IMG/VR virus record: IMGVR_UViG_3300030328_001830 | Location: 1 to 39,394 of that record | Direction: 5' to 3' (one strand) | Origin: a virus | Length of the DNA stretch: 39,394 bases | Notes under the pieces: generated by a model | What the model was told of the DNA's origin: nothing | Database searches by the model: none | Seen by the model: only the letters and a program-made list of their open reading frames with translations | Part shown: one piece after another, positions 22,142-30,507 of the stretch | Layout of the letters: every line of letters begins with the position of its first letter | How positions within the stretch are numbered: the stretch's first letter is position 1 | Position numbers and translations under genes: made by a program

Positions 22142-23962
22142 TTACAGAGCAACTGCCATAGCGATTGCAAAACCAGCACTTGCTGCACTAGAGTTTGCAT
22201 CTACTAAAGTTACTATTCTTGATAGAGCTGCTTTCCTGTTTGTACCACCAGCACCATCATCAACTACGATTAAATCTGATGTTGTTAAGTCTGCTCCAAT
22301 ATCAGTTGCTCCATCAATATTTAAAGCTGATACTGAAACTTTATTAGCTGTACTGATCGTACCTAATTTTGAGTCTGCAATACTATTGATTGCAAGAGTA
22401 ATATTTCCACTAGATGTAACTGGTGTACTTCCTACTGTAAATTCTCCAGCACCACTATCGGCTATGCCAACAGAGGTTACTGTTCCTGTGTTACTAGGTG
22501 TAATTACAGTATAAGTAATTGAAGTTGAGCCAACTGATCCTGTGTTATCAGTAGTACATAAAAATATTTTATTATCGTTTGTAGAGCCTTGATTAACTAC
22601 AACCATTCCACCAGATAATTCTGCAATACTATCATGCTCTGGATCTCTTGAAGCAGCACCACTTGAAACTGCTAAATATAAACCATTCTCACTAGCTGTA
22701 CTTTGATCTTTAACTAAAACTCTATCACCAGCAACAAGGGTAACTCCATCTATGGAATCTCCAGCCTCTAGGCCATTTGATAAATTTACATTTGCTGTAG
22801 TTCCACATTCTGCAATCGTTCTAGTTCTTAATCCAGCTACAGCTTGATCTACATAATTTTTAGTAGCAGCATCTGATGTACCTGATGGTGAGCCTAACCC
22901 TGTAATACTTCCACCTGATATTGAAACATTACTTGATGCTTGTGTAGCAATTGATCCTAGTCCTAAAGAAGTTCTAGCAGTAGCACCAGACTCTGTTACA
23001 AAGTTTGATCCATCACCAACAATAAAATTACTGTCAGTTGGTGTTAGTCCAGCAACATCAGTTAATTGTGCATCACTAGCTTGTTTTGCATCTAACTGAG
23101 TTTGAATTGCAGATGATACACCATCAAGATAACCAAGTTCAGTTGTTGTAACATCACTAACTTCTACTTTACCTGAACCATTAGATTGTAATGCTCTTGA
23201 AGCAGTTAAGTCAGATGATGCTATAGTTGATGCACCACCACTTATTGTTGCTTGTTTTGAATCTATTTGTGTTTGTACTGCACTTGTTACACCATCTAAG
23301 TAACCTAATTCTGTTGAGGTTACATCTGATACTGCAATCTTTTGTGAGCCATTAGATATTACTGCTCTACTAGCAGTTAAACTTTCAGTATCAATAGTAG
23401 AAGCTGATCCTGTAATAGTTGCTTGTTTAGCATCTAATTGAGTTTGGATAGCACTTGATACTCCATTTAAGTATTGAAATTCTGTGTCTGAGATTGTTCC
23501 ATCTGCAATTTTAGTTGCAGCAATCCCTGTAGGTATAGAGTTATTAGTTTTGGATAAAGCACCAATATAAACTGTAGTAATAGCTTCATTAGATAATGAG
23601 CCACTATCCCATGTTACATTTACAGTAGTGTTTGTAGAAAAAGATGAACTTGAAATTGTTCCATAAATAGTGCCAGGTGTTGATGCTGTTAATTTAATTC
23701 GTCTACCAGCATGATATACAGAGGTTACATTAACACCAGCTATTGTGAAAGATGTGCCTGAAGCATAAGCATAAGTTACACTAGCATCGCCATCACCATA
23801 CTCAACCCATTGACTATCATTAAACCAATCTCTAGTATTTTTCATTAATGCTCTAATAGCATTGTTCAAATTACTAGGTAGCATCCCCTCATCTACATCA
23901 ATAGAATTAAGTGATGTGTTACTGGCTTGGGTTGTTGAATAATCTTTAATGTTTGTTGTCAT
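22142..23962 (-). CDS. Tail fibre with 57-residue internal repeats
   Basis: A 606-residue protein. Residues 1-60 (NLNNAIRALMKNTRDWFND) are a typical fibre N-terminus. From about 160 to 335 a 57-residue unit repeats three times, each with YLxGVxSAxQTQxDxKQA (starting near residues 164, 221 and 278), probably a triple-stranded shaft. After residue 370 (DAATKNYVDQAVAGLRTR, then a DRVLVKDQ section) comes a domain seen in many phage fibres. This is probably the main side fibre that adsorbs to the host. Confidence 0.8.
   Translation of the reverse strand: MTTNIKDYSTTQASNTSLNSIDVDEGMLPSNLNNAIRALMKNTRDWFNDSQWVEYGDGDASVTYAYASGTSFTIAGVNVTSVYHAGRRIKLTASTPGTIYGTISSSSFSTNTTVNVTWDSGSLSNEAITTVYIGALSKTNNSIPTGIAATKIADGTISDTEFQYLNGVSSAIQTQLDAKQATITGSASTIDTESLTASRAVISNGSQKIAVSDVTSTELGYLDGVTSAVQTQIDSKQATISGGASTIASSDLTASRALQSNGSGKVEVSDVTTTELGYLDGVSSAIQTQLDAKQASDAQLTDVAGLTPTDSNFIVGDGSNFVTESGATARTSLGLGSIATQASSNVSISGGSITGLGSPSGTSDAATKNYVDQAVAGLRTRTIAECGTTANVNLSNGLEAGDSIDGVTLVAGDRVLVKDQSTASENGLYLAVSSGAASRDPEHDSIAELSGGMVVVNQGSTNDNKIFLCTTDNTGSVGSTSITYTVITPSNTGTVTSVGIADSGAGEFTVGSTPVTSSGNITLAINSIADSKLGTISTANKVSVSALNIDGATDIGADLTTSDLIVVDDGAGGTNRKAALSRIVTLVDANSSAASAGFAIAMAVAL
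23076..23475 (-). repeat. 171-base tandem repeats inside the tail fibre gene
   Basis: Three copies of a unit encoding YL(N/D)GV(S/T)SA, spaced 171 bases (57 codons) apart, begin near 23473, 23302 and 23131. The DNA copies have diverged at synonymous sites, so this is an old protein repeat rather than a recent duplication. Confidence 0.7.
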
Positions 23963-23969
23963 GTTGCTC

Positions 23970-24116
23970 CTAATTCATAAACCAACTAAAAGCTTTATCG
24001 CTTTCAGCATTATTCTTGTTAATTAATGTATTTACAGCTTCCTCTACTTGTCTTTGAAAAAACTCTTGTGTTTCAATTGAGTATCTTATGTTATCAATAT
24101 CTATTTTATCTGACAT
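23970..24116 (-). CDS. Small helical protein between tail and fibre genes (48 aa)
   Basis: A 48-codon acidic helical frame (MSDKIDIDNIRYSIETQEFF...SWFMN). The ATG at 24116 overlaps the TAA of the upstream tail gene, and its TAG lies just before the GGAG of the fibre gene. The tight packing supports a real gene; function unknown. Confidence 0.6.
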   Translation of the reverse strand: MSDKIDIDNIRYSIETQEFFQRQVEEAVNTLINKNNAESDKAFSWFMN

Positions 24117-25600
24117 TATCTACTTCCACCCTGACTTGCTGTTAAATCAATACCTTGTGCATTAGTCCAAAGACTCTCTGCCGGTATTTTTACATTAGCT
24201 CTAAAGTATCTGCCACTTTGTCTTACTGGTGCAATACCTGATGTGTTAATTGTACTTGATGATGAACTTGTAACTGTATCTGCAAGTTTATCTCTAGTTT
24301 TAACAACTACATTTGAAGTTGCGTCTACTAAAGGTCTTACACCAGTTACATTAGCTCTTAAACCTGGAAACAATTCTGTTTCTTTAGTTTCAAGTTCAGC
24401 TTCTAAATTTTTTCCAGAAAAAATAGCTGCTTTAAAATTTTCATCTATAGCACCTAAATATAAATGGCCACTTGTCCAATAAGCTGTGTCTAGTGAAATA
24501 TTAATATCTTCTAAGTTCTCACTAATAATATCCATTAACTCAACTGTGTTTGCTACTACAAATTGTTTAAAAATTTGTGAAGCTTTAACATTAGCTGTAC
24601 TCCATTTTTGCGTTACATAATTATAAATTAATAATTTATCGCATATCCCTGTAGTGTTTGGATTATCTTTACTAGGGTATAACCAAATCGCTAAAGTGTT
24701 AAATGGATCAACTGCTGCTGTAATTCTATCTGTGTAAGCTTTGTTTAAATCACCATCAAAAAATCTATTTACTTTTTCTGCACCAATCGGCAATACTTGA
24801 TCGCCATTAATTTGAAAAAATCCATCAGAAGCATAAAAGAAAACTTGTCTGTTGTCTTGGCAAACAGTTTGGCCATAAACAGCTCCTCTATTCGGACTTA
24901 TAACTGAAAATCTAAAAACTACATTTCCACCAACAAAGTCCATTCTAATTATTTGGTCTTGTCTAAAAACATAACCAACCTCACCAGAAGTTATGGCCAC
25001 AACTTGACCACCACTACCAGGTAAATCTTGTGTATCTGATGAACTAACACCAGCTTCCCAAATGCTAATATCGTTTAATCCAGACCATGCAACTCTGTTT
25101 TTTGCATTTTCTATATTACCAGTCACTAAAAAATCTCTAATAACACCACTTATTTTAAATTTAGCCGGTACTGTACCTTGACCACTACTTGTTACTAAGC
25201 TTTGTAATGTTGCAAAGTTAGTTGAAGTACCCATTAAGTAATACATAGGTGGATTAACACCATTAGATGCAATTACATAGTTACCAAACTGTGTAAATGT
25301 AAAAAAATCTGTATCACCACCACTAACAGTACATGATCCTTTAACACTAGAAAAAGTACCAGATGTTAATTTATAAATATCTGTTTTAGTTCCTACAAAA
25401 GTAAAAACTGTGTTTGTGTTATCTCTAAAACTACCAGCACCTTTTGCATTTTGCGTTACATTAGATGCACCACTATAAGCAACTAAACCTTTAACTGGTT
25501 TGTAGCTTGATTGTGCATGGTACACATTAGTTGCTACTGTTGCACCAGGATTTAAATGATCTGGTTGGTCAGGCAACCATTCTCCAAAAGGTAATTGCAT
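24116..25600 (-). CDS. Tail/stabilisation protein (P22 gp10-like)
   Basis: A 494-residue protein starting MQLPFGEWLPDQPDHLNPG. It is beta-rich throughout with repeated blade-like stretches (GAGSFRDNTNTVFTFVGT, FTQFGNYVIASNGVNPPMYY, FRFSVISPNRGAVYGQ, FFYASDGFFQING). Length, opening and place after the adaptor match the packaged-DNA stabilisation / tail hub proteins of P22-like and other short-tailed phages. It plugs the portal-adaptor channel and joins it to the fibres. Confidence 0.7.
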   Translation of the reverse strand: MQLPFGEWLPDQPDHLNPGATVATNVYHAQSSYKPVKGLVAYSGASNVTQNAKGAGSFRDNTNTVFTFVGTKTDIYKLTSGTFSSVKGSCTVSGGDTDFFTFTQFGNYVIASNGVNPPMYYLMGTSTNFATLQSLVTSSGQGTVPAKFKISGVIRDFLVTGNIENAKNRVAWSGLNDISIWEAGVSSSDTQDLPGSGGQVVAITSGEVGYVFRQDQIIRMDFVGGNVVFRFSVISPNRGAVYGQTVCQDNRQVFFYASDGFFQINGDQVLPIGAEKVNRFFDGDLNKAYTDRITAAVDPFNTLAIWLYPSKDNPNTTGICDKLLIYNYVTQKWSTANVKASQIFKQFVVANTVELMDIISENLEDINISLDTAYWTSGHLYLGAIDENFKAAIFSGKNLEAELETKETELFPGLRANVTGVRPLVDATSNVVVKTRDKLADTVTSSSSSTINTSGIAPVRQSGRYFRANVKIPAESLWTNAQGIDLTASQGGSR

Positions 25601-25602
25601 AA

Positions 25603-26277
25603 TTAAGCCGAATTAGTTGTTGATGTATAATTACTTCTAAATGGTGATGCTATTGTATCTTCACCTCTTTGTACTAAAGGTGATCCACTAAATTGATCTT
25701 CCCTGTCATTTAATTCTAATCTTTCCATAGCTGTTTGATACATTTGCGACCAAGTTTGTACTTGTTGTGGATTTACTCCACCTAAAAAATTAGCAGCATG
25801 AAATAAAGCACCATACAAATAAATTGCTGGGTGGCTTTCTAAAATATAATTTGTTGTAGCACTATCTGATAAAGCACTAAATTTTTTATAATAATTTATG
25901 TAGCCGGTATAACTTGAATCTGGTTTAGGCATAAACCTAAAAGTATCACCAAGTATTGTATAGCTTGATGGTAATCCTGTTCTAGATGTACCTTTAACTT
26001 GATCCATTTGGCTAGGTGTCATGTATCTTAAAGGGTGTTTTGTACTGCCACTTAAAATATAAAAATCTCTTACTTGTAAAAAATCTGTTGGTAAAGCTTC
26101 TGTTTCGCTATCTATTGTTATAGTAGTTTGAGCTATCATTTTTCTAATTCTTAATTTTGAATTAAAATCAGCTTCTACTAATTTAATAAAATCATCTGAT
26201 ATTTCAGATGATAAATCTGATCTATTAAGCCAGTTAGCAATTGATGCTTTTAAAGTTGTGTAAGTAGTTAATGCCAT
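25603..26277 (-). CDS. Head-tail adaptor (P22 gp4-like connector)
   Basis: A 224-residue protein with the phage adaptor pattern: an N-terminal helix set (LKASIANWLNRSDLSSEISDDFIKL), EADFNSKLRIRKM, ALPTDFLQVRDFYIL, then YINYYKKFSALSD and a helical C-terminus (YLYGALFHAANFLG, MYQTAMERLELND). It would sit below the portal ring. Start/stop overlaps couple it to the upstream gene. Confidence 0.75.
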   Translation of the reverse strand: MALTTYTTLKASIANWLNRSDLSSEISDDFIKLVEADFNSKLRIRKMIAQTTITIDSETEALPTDFLQVRDFYILSGSTKHPLRYMTPSQMDQVKGTSRTGLPSSYTILGDTFRFMPKPDSSYTGYINYYKKFSALSDSATTNYILESHPAIYLYGALFHAANFLGGVNPQQVQTWSQMYQTAMERLELNDREDQFSGSPLVQRGEDTIASPFRSNYTSTTNSA

Positions 26278-26618
26278 TAAAATCTTCCTGGTGCAGTTCT
26301 AAAATATCTATAATCAGAACTATTTAATTTTTCTTTTAAAATTTTTGTTTGAACATCTTTAGGTAAAGCAAACCAATTACCATTGTTTTGATCCCCATTA
26401 TATTCTTTTGCCCAAATTTCTAAAATAATAGTAGGTATGGTAGCCACTCTTTTTAAACCTTTATCAGGTGAGTAACCATCATTTTGGGTATATAATTTTT
26501 TATTGTGATCTAAAATTGGTTTATGATTTACAGTTCTTTCTTGAACAACACCTTTATTTTCGTTGTCATGAAAAGTTTCTGTAATTAAACCATCTTTTTC
26601 TACACTAATTTTTCCCAT
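26277..26618 (-). CDS. Small head/neck protein of unknown function
   Basis: A 113-residue protein (GLITETFHDNENKGVVQERT, TIPTIILEIWAKEYNG, DYRYFRTAPGRF). The WAKEYNG ... RTAPG ending recurs in marine short-tailed phages next to adaptor genes. It probably contributes to the head-tail junction; the exact role is unknown. TAATG overlaps at both ends. Confidence 0.6.
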   Translation of the reverse strand: MGKISVEKDGLITETFHDNENKGVVQERTVNHKPILDHNKKLYTQNDGYSPDKGLKRVATIPTIILEIWAKEYNGDQNNGNWFALPKDVQTKILKEKLNSSDYRYFRTAPGRF

Positions 26619-26752
26619 TATCTACCTTGACCTTTGTATCTAGTTTGCTTTCTTTGTCTTTTTTGACTTTTCGATTGCGTCTTACGATGAACTCCTGGTC
26701 TTTTTTTTGGTTTTGGTCTTGGTACAAAATGAATAAACTTTTGTTTAGCCAC
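26618..26752 (-). CDS. Short arginine/lysine-rich protein (44 aa, GTG start)
   Basis: A 44-codon frame starting at a GTG that overlaps the TAG of the preceding gene (TAGTG), ending in a TAA that overlaps the next ATG. The product (KFIHFVPRPKPKKRPGVHRK...RYKGQGR) is very basic; similar short proteins with the FVPR-KPKKRPGVHKK pattern are common in marine phage head regions. It may bind DNA in the capsid. Confidence 0.7.
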   Translation of the reverse strand: MAKQKFIHFVPRPKPKKRPGVHRKTQSKSQKRQRKQTRYKGQGR

Positions 26753-27036
26753 TAAGCACTCATTTCAACAATAGAAATAACCTCACTATTACCACCTAAA
26801 GCAGCCACTTTTTCACCTGGAGAAACTTTAAAAATTTCTGGTTGATCTGCTGGTATAAAAATATGATCAGCAGTTGCAGTTGGCGATGCTCCAAAAACTA
26901 TATGAAAATCTGTTGATGCAGCAACTCTTACATATTCAGTTCCAGCACCAAAAGCAGCCGATGCAAGTGACGCAGCACTTCCAGCCATTGTTATTTTTTG
27001 TAAGACTATTGGTCTTAAAGCATAATTAAAACTCAT
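26752..27036 (-). CDS. Small head structural/decoration-type protein (94 aa)
   Basis: A 94-residue beta-rich protein (EYVRVAASTDFHIVFGASP, DHIFIPADQPEIFKVSPGEKVAALGG). Such proteins encoded downstream of the major capsid gene often decorate the head or neck. AAAGGA lies upstream of its ATG. Confidence 0.6.
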   Translation of the reverse strand: MSFNYALRPIVLQKITMAGSAASLASAAFGAGTEYVRVAASTDFHIVFGASPTATADHIFIPADQPEIFKVSPGEKVAALGGNSEVISIVEMSA

Positions 27037-27049
27037 AATTTATTTTCCT

Positions 27050-27154
27050 TTATTTTTTGTATTTTACTTTTTTGCCTTTTTTCTTGGCATAAGATTTTGC
27101 TTTTTTCATTCCACTTTTTGTGTATGAAAACTTTTTTTTCCCTACCATTGGCAT
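27050..27154 (-). CDS. Short lysine-rich protein (34 aa)
   Basis: A 34-codon frame MPMVGKKKFSYTKSGMKKAK..., with AAAAAAGGAAATAAATT just before the ATG at 27154. The MPMVxxKKFSYTKxGMxxAK pattern recurs in phage structural operons, function unknown; it may neutralise DNA charge in the head. An overlapping 60-codon frame in the same place is rejected. Confidence 0.7.
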   Translation of the reverse strand: MPMVGKKKFSYTKSGMKKAKSYAKKKGKKVKYKK

Positions 27155-27178
27155 AATTTATTTCCTTTTTTAATTTAC

Positions 27179-27217
27179 ATTTGAGGGGAAATATCGCTAG
27201 ACAGGATCCCCTCAAAT
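27179..27217. other. Long hairpin downstream of decoration gene
   Basis: ATTTGAGGGG (27179-27188) pairs perfectly with CCCCTCAAAT (27208-27217), a 10-bp stem with a 19-base loop, in the 70-base gap after the 115-residue gene. No T-tract follows on the minus strand, so it is more likely a transcript 3'-end stabiliser or attenuator than a full terminator. Confidence 0.6.
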
Positions 27218-27224
27218 TTTGTAA

Positions 27225-27572
27225 TTATCTTCTAATAACAAAAGTTACTAAAAGTTTTTTAGTTCCTGTAGATGCACCATCGGTAATCATTTCGATAGTT
27301 CCATCTTCTTCAACTTGATTCAAAGCTGTAGGCTCTGCTGTATCAACAGTACCAGCTGCTGATCCTGAGTGTGCAACAGTAATTCCACCACCAGTTACGG
27401 CAGTACCACCTATTTCAAAAGAAATACCGGCATTTGCACCAGAGATCGCACCTTGAAGTGCAGTTATAATTTTAATTATTCTTCCACCATCTGGGATTCC
27501 AACAAAAGTTGAAGATGCTGTAGAAATATCCTCAATCTCTGCTGTTATAAAATAATCGTTAAGAGTTCTCAT
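27225..27572 (-). CDS. Head decoration-type protein (115 aa)
   Basis: A 115-residue, glycine/alanine-rich beta protein (IPDGGRIIKIITALQGAIS, FEIGGTAVTGGGITVAHSG, GTKKLLVTFVIRR). It is encoded first after the major capsid gene and bracketed by two stable hairpins, which suggests strong, separately tuned expression as expected of a capsid cement protein. AAGGACAAAAAAC leads the ATG. Confidence 0.65.
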   Translation of the reverse strand: MRTLNDYFITAEIEDISTASSTFVGIPDGGRIIKIITALQGAISGANAGISFEIGGTAVTGGGITVAHSGSAAGTVDTAEPTALNQVEEDGTIEMITDGASTGTKKLLVTFVIRR

Positions 27573-27641
27573 GTTTTTTGTCCTTATTTATTTGCTTCGT
27601 TCCGTCATTGACTTCAAAGACCAAACAAAATGTTAATTGAA

Positions 27642-27665
27642 TATAGGGGGATTGCTCCCCCTATA
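27642..27665. other. GC-rich hairpin after major capsid gene
   Basis: TATAGGGGG (27642-27650) and CCCCCTATA (27657-27665) form a perfect 9-bp stem with a 6-base loop, ten bases after the capsid stop codon. No T-run follows on the minus strand. Probably an mRNA-stabilising or partial-termination element that sets capsid versus downstream expression. Confidence 0.7.
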
Positions 27666-27675
27666 ATTATATAGA

Positions 27676-28623
27676 TTAAGATGTTGTTAAATCAAAAACA
27701 CCACCACTTGCTGCTTCGTTTTTAGAAACAAGTGTGTATTCTGCTAACATAGCTTTCTTCGCAGCGTCACCAGTTTTTGCAAGATCAACCAATTGGAAGT
27801 CTCTTAAAAAGGCAACTGCCCACATATCAGGTGATAAAACATAAGCACTTCTGCTTCTGCTAAATCTGTTAGGTACAACAGTCATCGCACCAAAATCAGA
27901 TTCATAAATATCAACTGCTGCTACCAATCTTTTATTTTCTGCTGGGTCAAATCTAGTTGATCCACCAGTAAAGCCTGATAGTTTTTGTTTGTTGAAAGAG
28001 CCAAGCATAATCATAGATGGATCTCCACCAGAGTCCCATACTTTTTTGATTACATCTTTAAGCTGTGCTTCTGTGAAAGCTCTTTGAGTTCCATCAGTTC
28101 TAGCATTAGTACCAGATGTACTTGGATCAGCTCCACTACCACCACCTTTAGATGTGTTAGTTTTGATCCATGATTCAATACCAGCTAATCTTCTAGGTGT
28201 AGAGTCATCGCCAGTTACTGGTGCTTGGTTTGCAGTTAATGAAGTTTCCATATCTCTTTTTAACTCTTTAGAGTTTTTAGAGATTTGGTAAGCTAATTCA
28301 TTATTTCTACCAGCTGTAGATACTGCGTCTAGAGTACCAGAAACAATTACAGATTTTCTAGATATCTGAGTTCTGTTTCCAATTCTAGTTGTAGTACCAG
28401 GTGCAGAGAAAGCAATCTCATCACCTTCAATTTGGTAGTTATCACTAGCTGCTGCTGCTAAACTGTCAGTTTGCCATTCATGATAAACTGCTGTCGCTTT
28501 TTCTTTTCCTATTCCTGACATAAATGGTGTGTCTGTTGGAGAGATATTATAGATTATATCTGATAAATCTTCTCTTTCACCCACAGCATCGTATGTAGAA
28601 TAAGTTCCACTTACTTGTGACAT
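27676..28623 (-). CDS. Major capsid protein, SU10/DUF5309 type
   Basis: A 315-residue HK97-fold capsid protein. The N-terminus SGTYSTYDAVGEREDLSDII, followed by SPTDTPFMSGIGKEKA and YHEWQTDSL, is the hallmark of the DUF5309/SU10 major-capsid family; later parts (ISKNSKELKRDMETSL, MIMLGSFNKQKL, AVDIYESDFGAMTVVPNR, LLRDF-like FLRDFQLVDLAKTGDA) fit the P- and A-domains. It lies after the scaffold gene and before the decoration genes. AAGGAAAATAACT leads the ATG. Confidence 0.9.
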   Translation of the reverse strand: MSQVSGTYSTYDAVGEREDLSDIIYNISPTDTPFMSGIGKEKATAVYHEWQTDSLAAAASDNYQIEGDEIAFSAPGTTTRIGNRTQISRKSVIVSGTLDAVSTAGRNNELAYQISKNSKELKRDMETSLTANQAPVTGDDSTPRRLAGIESWIKTNTSKGGGSGADPSTSGTNARTDGTQRAFTEAQLKDVIKKVWDSGGDPSMIMLGSFNKQKLSGFTGGSTRFDPAENKRLVAAVDIYESDFGAMTVVPNRFSRSRSAYVLSPDMWAVAFLRDFQLVDLAKTGDAAKKAMLAEYTLVSKNEAASGGVFDLTTS

Positions 28624-28647
28624 AGTTATTTTCCTTATGTTGAGTTG

Positions 28648-29682
28648 TTATTGTTTGTTAATCATATCTAAAAATATGCTGGTAGCATCTTTAACACTTC
28701 CAGATTTTTTTAGACGACTCAACTTTTCTTTTCTAGCTTTGTAATTGACATCAGCTTTGCTTTGTTTAACCCCACTTGAAAAAACTTTGCCAGGTTTAGA
28801 AATCTTTTTAGCAATATTTGGTTTTGCCTTTTGTAGACTTCTATATTTCATAGCATCATTTACCAACATAACTATTCTATGATCGTACACTTGTGCAATT
28901 TCTTGGTCATTAAAACCATAATTGTTAAGTGTGCTTTTCATATTAGTTTTTAAACTTGATGCTTTTTGAGGATCAGAAAATTCAGGCATTTTTGATACCA
29001 ATTTTCTTTGTTGATCTTGTAAAAAACTATCAAATTGTTTTTGCTGTTCCGATTGCGTTTTAGCCATAGCAGAATTAAGCTTTTCTTGCTTTCGTCTTAG
29101 TCTATGTTCAATCCTTGCAGCTTCTGTTGGATCTTCTTCGTACAACTTTTCCAAATCAGCAGAATTAATCTCTGTTTGTAATTGTTGTTGGGCAACTGAC
29201 ATTAACCGATTCACTTCACTAAGCTTTGTAGAATAGTCTTGTCTTTGCTTTTCCGACTCCGATTGAAAATTTTTCCTTTGACTAGAAAGTTCTTCAGTCT
29301 TTTGTCGATAATCAGCATCTCTTGAGTAACCATTTCTCAACTCATCAAGGGTAACATCGAATTCTTGTCCATTTACTTTAACTTTGTAAGATGGGGACTC
29401 TTGTTTCTCTTGAGTATCAATTTGTTCTTCGTCTTGAGATACATCTTCGGAAGCTTCTTCGTTAGATTCTTCTTCCACTATTTCCTGTTCTTGAGGTTGA
29501 TCTTCATTTGAAGATTCCTCTTGTGTAAGTTCAGGAGAATTCTGTTCTTCTTCTGTGTTTTGTTCTTCTGGTTTTTCATCTTTAGATTCTATTTTGGGAT
29601 CTAATAAACCAGTTATTGCTTTTGTTGCTTTAGTAATGTCAGTTTCAGCTCCCTTTAGAGGGTTTGCATAATTGTCTGCCAT
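28648..29682 (-). CDS. Capsid scaffolding protein
   Basis: A 344-residue, very acidic N-terminal half (EEQNTEEEQNSPELTQEESS) followed by KVKVNGQEFDVTLDEL, GYSRDADYRQKTEEL, a long coiled coil (about 125-225) and a basic C-terminus (KKISKPGKVF, YKARKEKLSRLKK). The order acidic region, coiled coil, basic tail directly upstream of the major capsid gene is that of a scaffold, whose tail binds capsid protein. AAGGAGC leads the ATG. Confidence 0.8.
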   Translation of the reverse strand: MADNYANPLKGAETDITKATKAITGLLDPKIESKDEKPEEQNTEEEQNSPELTQEESSNEDQPQEQEIVEEESNEEASEDVSQDEEQIDTQEKQESPSYKVKVNGQEFDVTLDELRNGYSRDADYRQKTEELSSQRKNFQSESEKQRQDYSTKLSEVNRLMSVAQQQLQTEINSADLEKLYEEDPTEAARIEHRLRRKQEKLNSAMAKTQSEQQKQFDSFLQDQQRKLVSKMPEFSDPQKASSLKTNMKSTLNNYGFNDQEIAQVYDHRIVMLVNDAMKYRSLQKAKPNIAKKISKPGKVFSSGVKQSKADVNYKARKEKLSRLKKSGSVKDATSIFLDMINKQ

Positions 29683-29728
29683 AATTTGCTCCTTTTAGTT
29701 AAGTTCCTGTTGTGTAGGTTGACTTATC

Positions 29729-30214
29729 CTAACTTTTTTTGTTAGAATTTTTTCTGTAATTTATTATAGAAAATTTATTTAGATTTGCATTTTTACCAAA
29801 TATCATAATACACATTGGCAACCACAAACCTCTTTTTTCATTATTAAAATTTACTTCACCATTAATAAATCTTATTTCAGCATTAAGTGAAACTTCTGCC
29901 CACCATTTAGTATTACTTCTAACTGGTATAAGACAAACTTTAGTTGTTAATTTATTTTTATTATATGTTTCGTAATATGCTTTTTTAACCCATTTAGATA
30001 AATCTCTTGAAAAAGGTGGATTCATCCAACAATTTTCATTCCAACTTTTATTTAAAGCATTTTCTTCCTTTGTCCAATATCTGGGTAATTTAAAATTATT
30101 TTTACTAGCACAAACATCAAAAGTTAAATTAAATTCTTTAATTAATGGATTAACTATTTTTAAAGGTGTACTATATTCAATGCTTTTACTTACACCAACT
30201 ATATTAGTTCCCAT
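29729..30214 (-). CDS. Phage N6-adenine DNA methyltransferase (Dam-type, PF05869-like)
   Basis: A 161-residue methyltransferase with the order known for phage DNA N-6-adenine methyltransferases: EYSTPLKIVNPLIKEFNLTF (13-32), DVCAS (33-37), the catalytic NPPF (65-68, WMNPPFSRDLSKWV) and a strand VCLIPVRSNTKWW. It would use S-adenosylmethionine to methylate adenine in phage DNA and block host restriction. It is inserted between portal and scaffold genes, an unusual place; the gene ends in the 47-base gap before the scaffold. Confidence 0.85.
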   Translation of the reverse strand: MGTNIVGVSKSIEYSTPLKIVNPLIKEFNLTFDVCASKNNFKLPRYWTKEENALNKSWNENCWMNPPFSRDLSKWVKKAYYETYNKNKLTTKVCLIPVRSNTKWWAEVSLNAEIRFINGEVNFNNEKRGLWLPMCIMIFGKNANLNKFSIINYRKNSNKKS

Positions 30215-30507
30215 TAGAATTTTTGTTCTTTGATACTTTTTCTAAAATCCTCTAATTGTTTAGAGGCTAATTTGCCGGTATCTAAAATTTCTAGTAAATT
30301 TTGTTCTACTTTACCAACTATATTGTAAGCTAACCACAATTTCTCTCTAGCTTCTGTTTCTTTAGCACCAGTATTAAATAAACTTTCGGCATAAAGCTTT
30401 TTTAACTTATCAAAACTCTCTTTTAACAAAGGATTTTCAAAAAGTTGTTTAGCTTTGTTCGATTGGCTCACTTCCTGTTGGAGTTTGTCCTGTTGGCTCT
30501 TGTTCAT
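30214..30507 (-). CDS. Small helical protein overlapping portal gene
   Basis: A 97-residue helical protein (NKAKQLFENPLLKESFDKLKKLY, EKLWLAYNIVGKVEQNLLEIL). The ENPLLKEAFxxL motif recurs in short proteins encoded after phage portals. It starts 59 bases inside the portal gene in another frame and has no later methionine. It may help portal or scaffold assembly. Confidence 0.65.
   Translation of the reverse strand: MNKSQQDKLQQEVSQSNKAKQLFENPLLKESFDKLKKLYAESLFNTGAKETEAREKLWLAYNIVGKVEQNLLEILDTGKLASKQLEDFRKSIKEQKF

Noticed and set aside
27033-27215. 60-codon minus-strand frame near the capsid genes
   Set aside because: It overlaps a better-supported 34-codon gene with a good ribosome site (27050-27154) in another frame, and the hairpin at 27179-27217.
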